From contig NZ_JAFV01000001.1 of NCBI RefSeq assembly GCF_000526315.1, forward strand, positions 186,001 through 250,000: a DNA stretch of 64,000 bases, given 5' to 3'. The DNA is from Methylopila sp. 73B (GTDB lineage: Bacteria > Pseudomonadota > Alphaproteobacteria > Rhizobiales > Methylopilaceae). The position numbers and the translations under genes are program-made. The notes under the pieces were generated by a model. It saw nothing but the letters and a program-made list of their open reading frames with translations. It was not told where the DNA came from and did no database searches. Shown piece by piece: positions 28,213 through 37,342 of the stretch (the first letter of the stretch is position 1; the number at the start of each line of letters is the position of its first letter).

Positions 28213-29727
28213 TCACGCCGCCTTGGCGACGCGGTCCGGTCCCCTGAATTTTGCGATGACGCCCGAGACGAGCGGCCAGAAGGCCATGACCACGCCGAGC
28301 GTCATGATCGCGCCGCACAGCCAGTTCGACCAGAACACCGTGACGTCGCCCTGGCTGATCAGCATGGCCTGGCGGAACGAGCTCTCGGCCTGGTCGCCGA
28401 GGACGAGCGCCAGCACCAGCGGCGGCAGCGGGTAGCCGAGCTTGGTGAAGAGGTAGCCGAGGACGCCGAACACCAGCATCATCCACACGTCGAACATGGC
28501 GTTGTTCACGGTGAAGGCGCCGATCGCGCAGACCACGACGATCGCCGGCGCGATGATCGAGAACGGCACCCGCAGGATGGCGGCGAACAGCGGCACGCAG
28601 GTCAGCACGATCACCAGGCCGACGACGTTGCCCATGTACATCGAGGCGATCAGGCCCCAGACGAAGTCCTTCTGCTCCACGAAGAGCAGCGGGCCGGGCT
28701 GGAGGCCCCAGATCAGCAGGCCGCCGAGCAGCACCGCGGCGGTGGGCGAGCCCGGGATGCCGAGCGTCAGCATCGGCAGCATGGCGGCGGTGCCGGCGGC
28801 GTGGGCTGCGGTCTCCGGCGCCACGACGCCCTCGAGCTCGCCCTTGCCGAAATTCTTGCCGTTCTTGGAGAACCGCTTGGCGAGGCCGTAGCCCATGAAG
28901 GAGGCCGGCGTCGCGCCGCCCGGCGTGATGCCCATCCAGCAGCCGACGATGCAGCTGCGGATGAAGGTGCCGGTCATCTTCGGCAGCTGGCGCCAGGTGC
29001 GGATGACGGCGTCCATCTTGAGCTTGGCGTCGGCTCCGGAGAACTTCAGCCCGTCCTCCATCGAGGTCAGGATCTCGCCTATGCCGAACAGGCCGATGAC
29101 CGCGACCAGGAACTTGAAGCCGTTCAGCAGCTCCTCGTGGCCGAAGGTCATGCGCAGCGAGCCGGTGACGCCGTCGAGGCCGACGCAGGCGAGCGCGAAA
29201 CCAAGGCACATGGAGGCGATGGTCTTCGCCGGCGAGCCGCGGCCCATGCCGATGAAGCTCGCGAAGGTGAGGAACTGCACCGCGAAGAACTCGGCGGGGC
29301 CGAACTTCAACGCGAACTTGGCGACGGCTGGGGCGAGAAAGGTGATGAGGGCGACGGCGAAGATCGCGCCCACGAAGGAGGAGGTGAAGGCGCCCACCAG
29401 CGCCTCGTCCGCCTTGCCCCGCTGCGCCATCGGGTGGCCGTCGAAGGTCGTGGCGACGGACCACGGCTCGCCCGGTATGTTGAACAGGATCGCGGTGATC
29501 GCCCCCCCGAACAACGCGCCCCAGTAGATCGACGTCAGCATGATGATCGCCGACGTCGGCTCCATGGAGAACGTCAGCGGAAGGAGGATGGCGACGCCGT
29601 TGGCGCCGCCGAGGCCGGGGAGAACGCCGATCACCACGCCCAGCACGATGCCGAGCACCATCAACGCGATGTTGTACGGCGTCACGGCGACGGCGAACCC
29701 GCCTGCGAGCGCGGCTAACTCTTCCAT
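28213..29727 (-). CDS. tctA: Tripartite tricarboxylate transporter large membrane subunit TctA
   Basis: 504 residues from ATG 29727, preceded by GGGGGAGGAC. About ten to twelve membrane segments. Family motifs include LGVVIGVLPGLGGANGVAIL, TSIYWGALFGGAITAILFNI-PG, and TPGGATPASFMGYGLAKRF with TLGIPGSPTAAVLLGGLLIW. TctA is the main transport channel of the tripartite tricarboxylate system. It is the first gene of tctACB and is divergent from a GntR-type regulator, which is therefore its likely controller. Confidence 0.95.
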   Translation of the reverse strand: MEELAALAGGFAVAVTPYNIALMVLGIVLGVVIGVLPGLGGANGVAILLPLTFSMEPTSAIIMLTSIYWGALFGGAITAILFNIPGEPWSVATTFDGHPMAQRGKADEALVGAFTSSFVGAIFAVALITFLAPAVAKFALKFGPAEFFAVQFLTFASFIGMGRGSPAKTIASMCLGFALACVGLDGVTGSLRMTFGHEELLNGFKFLVAVIGLFGIGEILTSMEDGLKFSGADAKLKMDAVIRTWRQLPKMTGTFIRSCIVGCWMGITPGGATPASFMGYGLAKRFSKNGKNFGKGELEGVVAPETAAHAAGTAAMLPMLTLGIPGSPTAAVLLGGLLIWGLQPGPLLFVEQKDFVWGLIASMYMGNVVGLVIVLTCVPLFAAILRVPFSIIAPAIVVVCAIGAFTVNNAMFDVWMMLVFGVLGYLFTKLGYPLPPLVLALVLGDQAESSFRQAMLISQGDVTVFWSNWLCGAIMTLGVVMAFWPLVSGVIAKFRGPDRVAKAA

Positions 29728-29980
29728 GCGGTCCTCCCCCAGAACGTCCGGAACCGGCCGCCCGACGACCGCTTCCCGCGCCCCCAGGACGCGTGTTTCA
29801 GCGACGCTAAGCAAAGCGGGAGTGGCATGCAATATTCCATTTATGCGCCGTTAGACGAACTAATCACAACGTTCATATCGACTTTAGGATATATTCTTGC
29901 GTGGTTGGTGGCATTACGCAGGCCAGTCATGCAATTATGCCGGGTCGGCGGAGGCCGTCGGAAAGGCTCGGGGGGAGCGC

Positions 29981-30661
29981 GTGGACGGACTTGAGCTGAG
30001 GCCCATCGCGGGCGCGCAGAGCCTCAAGACGCGGGCCTACGAGGCGATCAAGGCCGCGATCTTCGAGATGAACATCTATGACGAGCGCGCCCAGCTCCGG
30101 CTCGACGAGCGTGCCCTCGCGCTGTCGATCGGCGTAAGCCGCACCCCGTTGCGGGAGGCGCTGGCGCAGCTCGAACAGGAGGGCCTGGTGCGCGCAGAAC
30201 CCCGCCGGGGGGTCTACATCCAGCGCCGCACCAAGGCGGAAATTCTCGAGATGATCACGGTGTGGGCGGCCCTCGAAAGCATGGCCGCGCGCCTCGTCAC
30301 GGAGGTCGCCGCCGACGACGAGATCGGGGCCCTGCACGCCCTCGTCGACACCTTCTCCGGGGACGACGTCGACTCGCACATGGGCGAGTATTCCGACGCC
30401 AACATCCGATTCCACGCCGCGATCATCGCGCTGTCGCGCTGCAAGCTGATCGGCGACATCGCGAACGGCCTGTTCATGCATGTCCGGGCGATCCGCCGTC
30501 GGACGATCTTTGAGCAGGACCGCGCCCGTCGCTCGATCCTCGACCACCGCGAGATCGTCGAGGCGCTCGAGGCCCGCAACGGCGAGCGCGCCGAGCGGCT
30601 GGTGCGCGAGCACACCCTGAAGCTGCGCCGCCATGTGGAAGAGTTCGTCACGATAGAGTGA
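29981..30661 (+). CDS. GntR-family transcriptional regulator, FCD type
   Basis: 226 residues from GTG 29981, with GGGGGA upstream; a reading from 29897 would add 28 residues without GntR similarity. The N-terminal winged helix is SLKTRAYEAIKAAIFEMNIY with DERALALSIGVSRTPLREAL and LEQEGLVRAEPRRGVYIQ. The C-terminal FCD ligand-binding domain runs through AEILEMITVWAALESMAARL, DANIRFHAAIIALSRCKLIG and RRSILDHREIVEALEARNGE with the metal-ligating His residues. It is divergent from tctACB across 253 bases, so it probably senses the transported acid or a product and controls the operon. Confidence 0.9.
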   Translation: MDGLELRPIAGAQSLKTRAYEAIKAAIFEMNIYDERAQLRLDERALALSIGVSRTPLREALAQLEQEGLVRAEPRRGVYIQRRTKAEILEMITVWAALESMAARLVTEVAADDEIGALHALVDTFSGDDVDSHMGEYSDANIRFHAAIIALSRCKLIGDIANGLFMHVRAIRRRTIFEQDRARRSILDHREIVEALEARNGERAERLVREHTLKLRRHVEEFVTIE

Positions 30662-30704
30662 TCGGATCGCGTCGCGTTCGCGCGCCCCGGCGGAATGGCG
30701 CGGG

Positions 30705-30869
30705 CGTCCCTCCCCTGGGACAGGGGAGGGTGGACGGGCGAAGCCCGGCCGGGCCGGGTGGGGTGGGCGCGGGCTGAAGCTCGCCGCCGTCGCGTTCGAC
30801 GCCCAAGGACCCACCCGACCTCGGCTGCGTCGAGGCCACCCTCCCCAAGCTGCGCTTGAGGAGGGATCC
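30705..30869. repeat. Palindromic element, copy 1 of a 165-bp pair
   Basis: Begins TCCCTCCCCTGGGACAGGGG and ends CTTGAGGAGGGATCC; its ends are inverted relative to one another. The 521-base gap between the GntR gene and the YhaN gene (30662-31182) consists mainly of this and a second copy; I see no gene in it. Confidence 0.8.
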
Positions 30870-30952
30870 CCGCGCCTGATCCGGCTCCGCGGCGGTGGCG
30901 AATGTGTCGCCATCGAGGGACGCCCTTATCGCGCGCGCCAAGCAGGCGCGGG

Positions 30953-31117
30953 GGATCCCTCCCCTGGGACAGGGGAGGGTGGACGGGCGAAGCCTGGCCG
31001 GGTGGGGTGGGCCTCAGAACGAAGCTCCCGACCGCCGTCTCGCCCGACGCCCAAGGCCCCACCCGACCTCGGCTGCGCCGAGGCCACTCTTCCCAAGCTG
31101 CGCTTGAGGAGGGATCC
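30953..31117. repeat. Palindromic element, copy 2 of a 165-bp pair
   Basis: GGATCCCTCC at the left end and GGAGGGATCC at the right end are a perfect 10-bp terminal inverted repeat. Most of the interior matches copy 1, including GGTGGACGGGCGAAGCC and CCACCCGACCTCGGCTGCG. The two copies are direct repeats about 245 bases apart. Confidence 0.82.
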
Positions 31118-31182
31118 TCGCGCGTGATCCGCCAGGGGCAGGCCACGCCGAGGTGGGGCAGGAGCGGGAGACCGCAGCTCTC

Positions 31183-34100
31183 TCACTCGAGCGTCACGAC
31201 CCCGCAGCGGCCGTCCGCGGCCAGCGTCTCCGCCATCGCCCGCACGCTGTCGTGGTGCGTGAACAGCAGCGTCTGCGCCGTCGCGCCGAAGTCCGCCAGC
31301 AGCTCCAGCGTGGCGCGGCTGCGGGCGTCGTCGAAGTGCACCAGCACGTCGTCGGCCACGAAGGGCAGGGATTCGGCCTCGCGGGCGTAGGCCTCGAGGC
31401 TCGCCAGCCGAAAGGCGAGGTAGAGCTGGTCGCGCGCGCCGTCGCTCATGGCGCGGACCTCGACCGGGGAGCCGTCGGCGCGCAGCCCCACCACCGAGGG
31501 CGCGCCGCCGGCGTCCACCTCCGCGCCGAGGCCGGCGTAGGCGCCGCGGGTGGCGCATTGGAACAGGGCTGCGGCCCGCGCCACCAACGGGTCCTGCCGC
31601 TCGGCCCGGACCTTGGCGATCGCGCCCTCGACCAGGTCGCGGGCGAGCGACAGCTCTACGTAGCGCTCGGCGACGTCGTGCAGCTCCGCCGTCGCGCTCT
31701 CCCGCGCGACGACCGCGCGGTTGACCCCCGCCGCCTCGTGATGGCCGGCGACCGCCGCGCGCGCCGCATGTTCGGCGAGGCTCGCGGCCTCGACGTCGGC
31801 GTCGAGCTCCCGTTCCCGGTCCTCCAGCGCGGCAAGGTCGCCCGCGAGCGAATCGGGATCGCGCTCCGCCGCCGCTGCTTTAAGCGCGTCGAGCGGCAGG
31901 CCGTCGCCGGCGGTCGCGAGGCCGTCCTCGGCGCGGGCGATCTCGTCCGTCAGGGCGAGACGGCCGGCGTGGCGTTCGGCGAGCGCCGCGAGCCCCGTCC
32001 AGTCGTCGTCAAGCAACCCCGCGATCTCGCAGAGCCGCGCCGCCGCGGCCTCCCGCTCCGCGAGCGCGAGCCGGCGCGCGGCGGCTATGCGCGCGGCCTC
32101 CTCGGCGTCGGGAGCCAGCGTTTCGCGTCGGGCGCGGGCGGCGTCGTTCTCGACGAACCGCGCCTGCAGCATGCGCGCGGCGGCGACGGCGTCCTCCGGC
32201 AGCGCGAGCCCGGACGCCTGGCCGATCGCCTCGACGCGCGCCTTCAGGTCCGCCTCGTCCTCGTCCATGCGGAACACCCGCCGGCGCACCTGTCCCAGGG
32301 CGTCCAGCACGCCACGGGCGCCGGCCCATTCGTGCGCGGCGGAGGCCGCGTCCTCCGGCGTCGTTGAGGCGGGCAGCGCGAGGCGCGAAAGCGCCGGTCC
32401 CCAGGCCTCGGCCCAGCTCGCCTCCTCGCGGTCGAGCGCCGTGAGGCCCGCGCGCGCGCGCTCGGTCGCAGCGTCCGCGTCCTCGCGGGCCTTCAGGTCG
32501 CGGCGGTGCTCGGCGTGGGCCTCGTCGTGGGCCGCGACGCCCGCAAGCGCCCGCCGCGCCCGTTCGGCGACGGGCGAACCCTCCGTGGGCGCAAGCCCGC
32601 AGGCGCGCTCGGCGAAGCTGAGCGCCGCGAGTGGGGCCTCGAGCGCCCGGCGGGCGGCCTCGGCGTCGGCCTGCGCGGTCTCGGCCGCCGCCGCGGCGGC
32701 GATTAGCGCGTCGCGGGCGTCGGCGAAGGCCTTGAGCGCGACGGGTGACGGCGCGCGCCGGATGACATCAGGGAAGGCGGCGGCGAGGTCGACCGCGGCC
32801 GCTTCGGTCTCGCGGTCGATCGCGGCGATGCTGGCGTCGGCGGCTGTGCTCTCGGCCGCCGCGTCGTCGCGTTGCGCTTCGGCCTGGGCCAGCGCTGCGG
32901 CGCGCTGGGCCTCGCGGGCGCGCCGGTCGGCGAGCTCGTCGGCCTGCGCCAGCGCGCGGTCGACAGTCTCGACCTCCGCCGTGCGCACGGCCTGATCCGG
33001 GTCCGCCAAGCCTGCGCGATGCGCCGCGCGGACCTGCGCCCACGCGGTCTCGCGCGCCGCCCGTGCGGCGCCGAGCGCGGCGTCGGTCGCGATCTCGCCG
33101 CCCGCCTGCAGCCGCGCGATCGCGGCCAGCGCCGCCGCCCGCTTCGCCTGCGCAGCCACTCCCGCTTCCATGTGACGCGAACGCCGCTCGGCGCGAGCCT
33201 CGGCGGCGGCCAGCAGGCGCCCGGCGCTGTCGGCCGAAGGGCAGGGGAGATCGCGCACAGCCGCAGCGTCGGGAAAGCCGAGCGCCGCCGCGCGGGCGGC
33301 GACGTCGGAGGAGGCTGTCCGGGCGCGGCCCGCGCGGGCCTCCGCCTCGGCCGCCAGAGAGGGCAGGCCGGCGAGTTCGCCCGAGGCGACGCCCGAGGGC
33401 CTGTGATGGCCGGCGTCGCGCGCCGCCGCGATGCGGGCGTCGAGCCGGCGAAGCGCCAGCGCGCCGTCGCCGAGCTGAGCCTCCAGCGCCGCGCGCTTTG
33501 GAGCGCGAGCCTCGGCCGCGGTCGCGAGCCGGCGCACGGCCTCGACCGCCTCCGGCGGCGGCAGGCGCAGGCTCAGGTCCTCGTCCTCGCGCGCCCCGAT
33601 CATGCGGCGCAGCCGCGCGAGGTTGGCTTCGGCCTGCGCAAGCTCGCGCTGCCGGTTCGGCCGGTCTTCGCGCGCCTTCGCCACATGCACGAAGTCCTCG
33701 ACGACGTCGCGGATTGCGGCCTCGGCCGCCGCCAGCGCGTCGTCGACGGCGATGGCGGCGAGCCGCTGGCTCAGCGTCTCCGCCACGGCGTCGCTTTCCG
33801 CCGCCGCCTTCTCAGCCTCGGCGCAGGCGGTCAGCGCCGCCCGGGCCTCGTGCGCGAAGGCGTCCGGCAGACGGGCGAGGTCGGGATCGGCCGCGAGCCG
33901 CTCCGACAGAAGTTCGAGCCGCTGCAGCAGCGGCGAAACGCGGGCGATGCGCTCCAGCGCCGACCGCTCACGGGCGAGCGCCCGGCGCGCCTCCCGCAGC
34001 CGCGCGGTCTCGGCCTCCGCGTGGGTCAGGCTCGCGCGCGCGCGATCGTAGGCTTCCTTCGTGAGCAGCCCCGCCTTGGCGTCCCGGTCGGCCTCCTCGA

Positions 34101-34665
34101 AGGCGGTCAGCGCCTTGTAGAAGGCGCGCTCGCCCGAGCGCCGTGGCGCGAACAGGCCGTCGAGCGTGCGGTCGATGGTCTCCAGCCGCGCGACGAGGCT
34201 CCTCAGGCCGCCGCCGGCCTCCACGATCAGTCGGCCGATCTCGCCGTCGGCGGTCAACATGCGCTCGCCGCCGTCGCGCAGGCGCGCGTGGTCGAGGCCG
34301 AACAGGTTTTCGAAGCGCTCGCGGGTGGTCGCGCCCAGCAGCGCGGCGAGCACGCCTTCGTCCGCCGGCGCGCCGTCCCAGTCGGTGAGCGTGCGCCCGG
34401 CCCGGCCCTTGCGGCGACGGAGCGCGAGCTCGATCCCGTCCGCCCGGACGAGCCGCGCGCCGATCCGCATGGCGTCGTAGCCGAAGACGCTTCCGCGCAA
34501 GGTCTGCGTCGGCACGCCGAACAGGAAGTCGCCGACCGCGGCGAGCGAGGTGCTCTTGCCGGCCTCGTTCGGCCCATAGACGACGGTGAGGCCGGGATGG
34601 GGGAAGGCGATCGTGCGGGCCTTCACGGCGCCGTAGCTGTCGAGCGCGAGTTCAGCGAAGCGCAT
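31183..34665 (-). CDS. YhaN-type AAA ATPase (SbcC/Rad50-like)
   Basis: 1160 residues from ATG 34665 (MRFAELALDSYGA), which has GAAGGA upstream and overlaps the exonuclease gene by 14 bases; a TTG at 34686 is the alternative. Walker A is GPNEAGKS (31-38). A very long Ala/Arg/Glu-rich coiled-coil middle follows, and the C-terminal lobe contains RAMSDGARDQLYLAFRLASL (ABC-type signature) and LPFVADDVLVHFDDARSRAT (Walker B) then TLLFTHHDSVRA. With the paired phosphoesterase it should form an SbcCD-like complex for DNA end or hairpin processing. The assignment to YhaN rather than classical SbcC rests on the N-terminus. Confidence 0.9.
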   Translation of the reverse strand: MRFAELALDSYGAVKARTIAFPHPGLTVVYGPNEAGKSTSLAAVGDFLFGVPTQTLRGSVFGYDAMRIGARLVRADGIELALRRRKGRAGRTLTDWDGAPADEGVLAALLGATTRERFENLFGLDHARLRDGGERMLTADGEIGRLIVEAGGGLRSLVARLETIDRTLDGLFAPRRSGERAFYKALTAFEEADRDAKAGLLTKEAYDRARASLTHAEAETARLREARRALARERSALERIARVSPLLQRLELLSERLAADPDLARLPDAFAHEARAALTACAEAEKAAAESDAVAETLSQRLAAIAVDDALAAAEAAIRDVVEDFVHVAKAREDRPNRQRELAQAEANLARLRRMIGAREDEDLSLRLPPPEAVEAVRRLATAAEARAPKRAALEAQLGDGALALRRLDARIAAARDAGHHRPSGVASGELAGLPSLAAEAEARAGRARTASSDVAARAAALGFPDAAAVRDLPCPSADSAGRLLAAAEARAERRSRHMEAGVAAQAKRAAALAAIARLQAGGEIATDAALGAARAARETAWAQVRAAHRAGLADPDQAVRTAEVETVDRALAQADELADRRAREAQRAAALAQAEAQRDDAAAESTAADASIAAIDRETEAAAVDLAAAFPDVIRRAPSPVALKAFADARDALIAAAAAAETAQADAEAARRALEAPLAALSFAERACGLAPTEGSPVAERARRALAGVAAHDEAHAEHRRDLKAREDADAATERARAGLTALDREEASWAEAWGPALSRLALPASTTPEDAASAAHEWAGARGVLDALGQVRRRVFRMDEDEADLKARVEAIGQASGLALPEDAVAAARMLQARFVENDAARARRETLAPDAEEAARIAAARRLALAEREAAAARLCEIAGLLDDDWTGLAALAERHAGRLALTDEIARAEDGLATAGDGLPLDALKAAAAERDPDSLAGDLAALEDRERELDADVEAASLAEHAARAAVAGHHEAAGVNRAVVARESATAELHDVAERYVELSLARDLVEGAIAKVRAERQDPLVARAAALFQCATRGAYAGLGAEVDAGGAPSVVGLRADGSPVEVRAMSDGARDQLYLAFRLASLEAYAREAESLPFVADDVLVHFDDARSRATLELLADFGATAQTLLFTHHDSVRAMAETLAADGRCGVVTLE

Positions 34666-35908
34666 CGTCGCGTCCTTCGCCGACAAGCGCGAGCGCCAGC
34701 GCGCGGGCCCGCGCCGGGGCCTCCGCCCGCAGCGCCTCTACCAGCGCCTCCGCCCGCGCCGAAGCCGGCAGGCGGGTGCGGATCTCGGCGATCCGGGCCT
34801 CGAGCCGCTCGGCGAGCGCCTCCGCCGGCAGCGCCGCGATCTCGGCCTGGATGCGGCCCGCGACCGTCGGGTCTGGCGCCGCCTCCGCGGCCCTTGGCGC
34901 GCGGGTGGCGAGGCTGAGTTTTTCGAGCCAGACGTCGGCGGAGAGGCCAGCCGCGATCGTCTCCGCCTCCTCGCGCAGCTCCGCCCGGCGCAGCGCCAGC
35001 TCGCCATGCAGCGGCGTCTCGCCGGCGAGCGTCAGCCGCAGCGCCAGCGGGCGACCCTCGGCGGCCTCGCCCGCGCGCTCCATCGCGTCGCGCAGCCGGT
35101 CCAGCACGTCGGCCGTGGTCGCGGTCCCGCCGACGTCCACGGGCTCGTGCGCCCAGCGCACGGCGTCGAGCGTCCGGTGCTCCAGGCTCTCCACCGCGCC
35201 GTCCCGCACGCGAACCAGCGTCGCGCCCTTCGGCCCGGTCTCGCGCGCGCTGCGGCCCTGCAGGTTGCCGGGGTAGAGCACGTAGGGCCGCTCGTTGAGC
35301 ACGCCGCGGTCGTGGATGTGGCCGAGCGCCCAGTAGTCGTAGCCGTGGTTGACCAGCTGCTGGACGGAGCAGGGCGCATAGGCGGCGTGCTCGCCCTCGT
35401 GGCCGATGCAGGCGGTGTGCAGCAGGCCGATGTTGAACGCGCCGGGGACCGGCGGGGGATAGCTCTGGGCGAGGTTCTCGGTCACGTCGCGCTGGGGAAA
35501 GCTGCGGCCGTGGATCGCGACGTCGAGCTCGGGGAGGGTCGCGGTGTGGGCGGCGCGGGGCGAAAACAGCGTGACGTTGTCGGAGAAGTCGAGCTTCGCC
35601 ATGAAGCGGTTCTCGGCGTCGTGGTTGCCGAGGATCATGTAGACGCCGACGCCCGCCTCCCGCAGCCGGGCGAGCCGGGAGACGAGGAACAGGCCGGTGC
35701 GGACGTTGCGCAGGTCGCCGTCGAACACGTCGCCGGACAGCAGGACGAAGCGGCAGCCCTCGTCGATCGCAAGCTGCACGAGCGCGTCGAGCGCGGTGCG
35801 CGAGGCGTCCTCCACGCGCGCCGCGAAGTCCGGCGAGCGGCCGGAGAGGCCGATCAGCGGGCTGTCGAGGTGAAGGTCCGCCGCGTGGAGGAAGCTGAAA
35901 CTCGCCAT
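34652..35908 (-). CDS. YhaO-type DNA exonuclease (SbcD/Mre11-like metallophosphoesterase)
   Basis: 418 residues. The Mre11-type metal site is complete: LHAADLHLDSP (D-x-H), LSGDVFDG (GD), ILGNHDAENRF (GNHD), GLLHTACIG (H) and WALGHIHDRG (GHxH). The capping part PYVLYPGNLQGRSARETGPK is also typical. The protein is cytoplasmic. Its stop overlaps the start of the YhaN gene, so the two subunits are made together. The complex likely cuts or trims DNA ends in repair; a defence role has been proposed for some relatives but nothing here shows it. Confidence 0.92.
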   Translation of the reverse strand: MASFSFLHAADLHLDSPLIGLSGRSPDFAARVEDASRTALDALVQLAIDEGCRFVLLSGDVFDGDLRNVRTGLFLVSRLARLREAGVGVYMILGNHDAENRFMAKLDFSDNVTLFSPRAAHTATLPELDVAIHGRSFPQRDVTENLAQSYPPPVPGAFNIGLLHTACIGHEGEHAAYAPCSVQQLVNHGYDYWALGHIHDRGVLNERPYVLYPGNLQGRSARETGPKGATLVRVRDGAVESLEHRTLDAVRWAHEPVDVGGTATTADVLDRLRDAMERAGEAAEGRPLALRLTLAGETPLHGELALRRAELREEAETIAAGLSADVWLEKLSLATRAPRAAEAAPDPTVAGRIQAEIAALPAEALAERLEARIAEIRTRLPASARAEALVEALRAEAPARARALALALVGEGRDDALR

Positions 35909-36012
35909 GGACCGGCGACGCTACACCGAAGCGCGGGCGAGGGGAGGGGCGAGGACGCGATGGGCTGTGGGGAAGCTGAAATGAGACCGTGCGGGTGAGC
36001 TGTTCTCTTCTC

Positions 36013-36105
36013 GCCGTCCTCCTCCGGCTTGGCCGGAGGGCCCAAAGGGGACGTGGCGCTCGACGGCGGGGATGGATGGTCCGGTCAAGCCGGACCATGA
36101 CGGCG
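36013..36105. repeat. Double-palindrome repeat, copy 1
   Basis: CTCCGGCTTGGCCGGAG and GGTCCGGTCAAGCCGGACC are two hairpins separated by about 33 bases and followed by ATGACGGCG. A closely related copy lies at 41705-41800. It sits in the 254-base gap between the exonuclease gene start and the livM stop; no gene is visible there. Confidence 0.8.
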
Positions 36106-36162
36106 TGGGTTGGGCGGACGTGGCGCGCGCTTTCGGATGCGTGGCGCTCCCACGAGAACCGC

Positions 36163-37143
36163 TCAGTCCTCGTCCCGTCCCGCGAGCCGCTTCCCCCAGC
36201 GGGTCGCCAGTAGCTCGCCCACCACGCCGCGGCGGAAGGCGAGCACGCAGAGCATGAAGGCCACGCCGATGACGATCGTCGGCGGGAAGTCCGAGGTCGC
36301 GAGGTAGTTTTCGAGCGCGGTGACGATGGCCGCGCCGACCACCGGTCCGATCATGGTGCCGATGCCGCCGAGCAGGGTCATCAGGATGACCTCGCCCGAC
36401 ATCTGCCAGCCGACGTCGGTCAACGTCGCGAACTGGAACACCAGCGCCTTGGTGGCGCCGGCAAGCCCCGCCAGCGCCGCCGACATCACGAAGGCGGCGA
36501 GTTTGTAGGACCCCACCGAGATCCCGAGCGAGGTCGCCCGCCGCTCGTTCTCGCGGATCGACTTCAAGATCATGCCGAAGGGCGATTCCGTGATGCGGTG
36601 GATGGCGTACATGCCGGCCAGAAACACGACGGCGACGAAGCCGTACATCGCGAGCGGCTGGTTGAGATCGATCACGCCGAACAGATGGCCGCGCGGCACG
36701 CCCTGGATGCCGTCCTCGCCATGGGTGAAGCGCGCCTGCAGGCAGAAGAAGAAGAACATCTGGGCGAGCGCCAGCGTGATCATGGCGAAGTAGATGCCCT
36801 GCCGGCGGATGGCGAGGAAGCCGACCACCAGCCCCAGCGCCGCCGCGCCCGCGACGCCGACCAGCACGCCGAGCTCCGGCGTCAGGCCCCACTCCTTCAC
36901 CGCATGGGCGGTAAAGTAGGCCGCGCCGCCGAAGAACGCCGCGTGGCCGAAGGAGAGCAGGCCGGCGTAGCCGAGCAGCAGGTTGAAGGCGGCGGCGAAC
37001 AGCGCGAAGCACAGCAGCTTCATCACGAAGATCGGGTAGACCACGAAGGGCGCCACCGCGAGCAGGACGAGCCCCACGGCGATCAGCGCGATCCCACGCG
37101 TCTTCGAGCGCCTGGCGGGCGGAGCGAGGACGGCGTCTGTCAT
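36163..37143 (-). CDS. livM: Branched-chain amino acid ABC transporter permease LivM
   Basis: 326 residues with nine to ten membrane segments. Family marks are FNLLLGYAGLLSFGHAAFFG, RRQGIYFAMITLALAQMFFF, and the cytoplasmic coupling loop SPFGMILKSIRENERRATSL followed by MTLLGGIGTMIGPVVGAAIV. LivM and LivH form the transmembrane pore of a high-affinity branched-chain (or related) amino-acid importer. It is the last of five liv genes on the minus strand. The gap before it carries a 150-bp palindromic element. Confidence 0.93.
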   Translation of the reverse strand: MTDAVLAPPARRSKTRGIALIAVGLVLLAVAPFVVYPIFVMKLLCFALFAAAFNLLLGYAGLLSFGHAAFFGGAAYFTAHAVKEWGLTPELGVLVGVAGAAALGLVVGFLAIRRQGIYFAMITLALAQMFFFFCLQARFTHGEDGIQGVPRGHLFGVIDLNQPLAMYGFVAVVFLAGMYAIHRITESPFGMILKSIRENERRATSLGISVGSYKLAAFVMSAALAGLAGATKALVFQFATLTDVGWQMSGEVILMTLLGGIGTMIGPVVGAAIVTALENYLATSDFPPTIVIGVAFMLCVLAFRRGVVGELLATRWGKRLAGRDED

Positions 37144-37174
37144 GGCTGGGTGGTCCTCAAGCCGGTAGCCGCGC

Positions 37175-37324
37175 GCCCCCTCACCCGGCGCTTCGCGCCG
37201 ACCTCTCCCCGCCGGGGAGAGGTGAAGGCCTGCGTCTCCTCCTGAAACGAAACGCGACGGCGCCGCGCGTCACCTCGCCCCAGCGGGGAGAGGTCGGATC
37301 GCGCAGCGATCCGGGTGAGGGGGC
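37175..37324. repeat. 150-bp REPIN-like element, copy A (livH-livM gap)
   Basis: Perfect 14-bp terminal inverted repeat GCCCCCTCACCCGG / CCGGGTGAGGGGGC. Inside are palindromes such as CCTCTCCCCGCCGGGGAGAGG and a diverged partner near 37272-37293. It fills most of the livH-livM gap. Confidence 0.88.
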
Positions 37325-37342
37325 TCTCAGCCATGGATCCTG

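Noticed and set aside
29897-29980. Longer start for the GntR-type regulator
   Set aside because: The extra 28 residues lie in the divergent promoter region and have no GntR similarity; GTG 29981 has a good ribosome site.
32872-34917. Plus-strand 681-codon reading opposite the YhaN-type gene
   Set aside because: Antisense of a coiled-coil coding gene, rich in Arg/Gly, no motif.
34665-35908. YhaO/YhaN pair as a novel defence system
   Set aside because: Both proteins match the known SbcCD-like repair pair, and no additional effector or accessory gene is attached.
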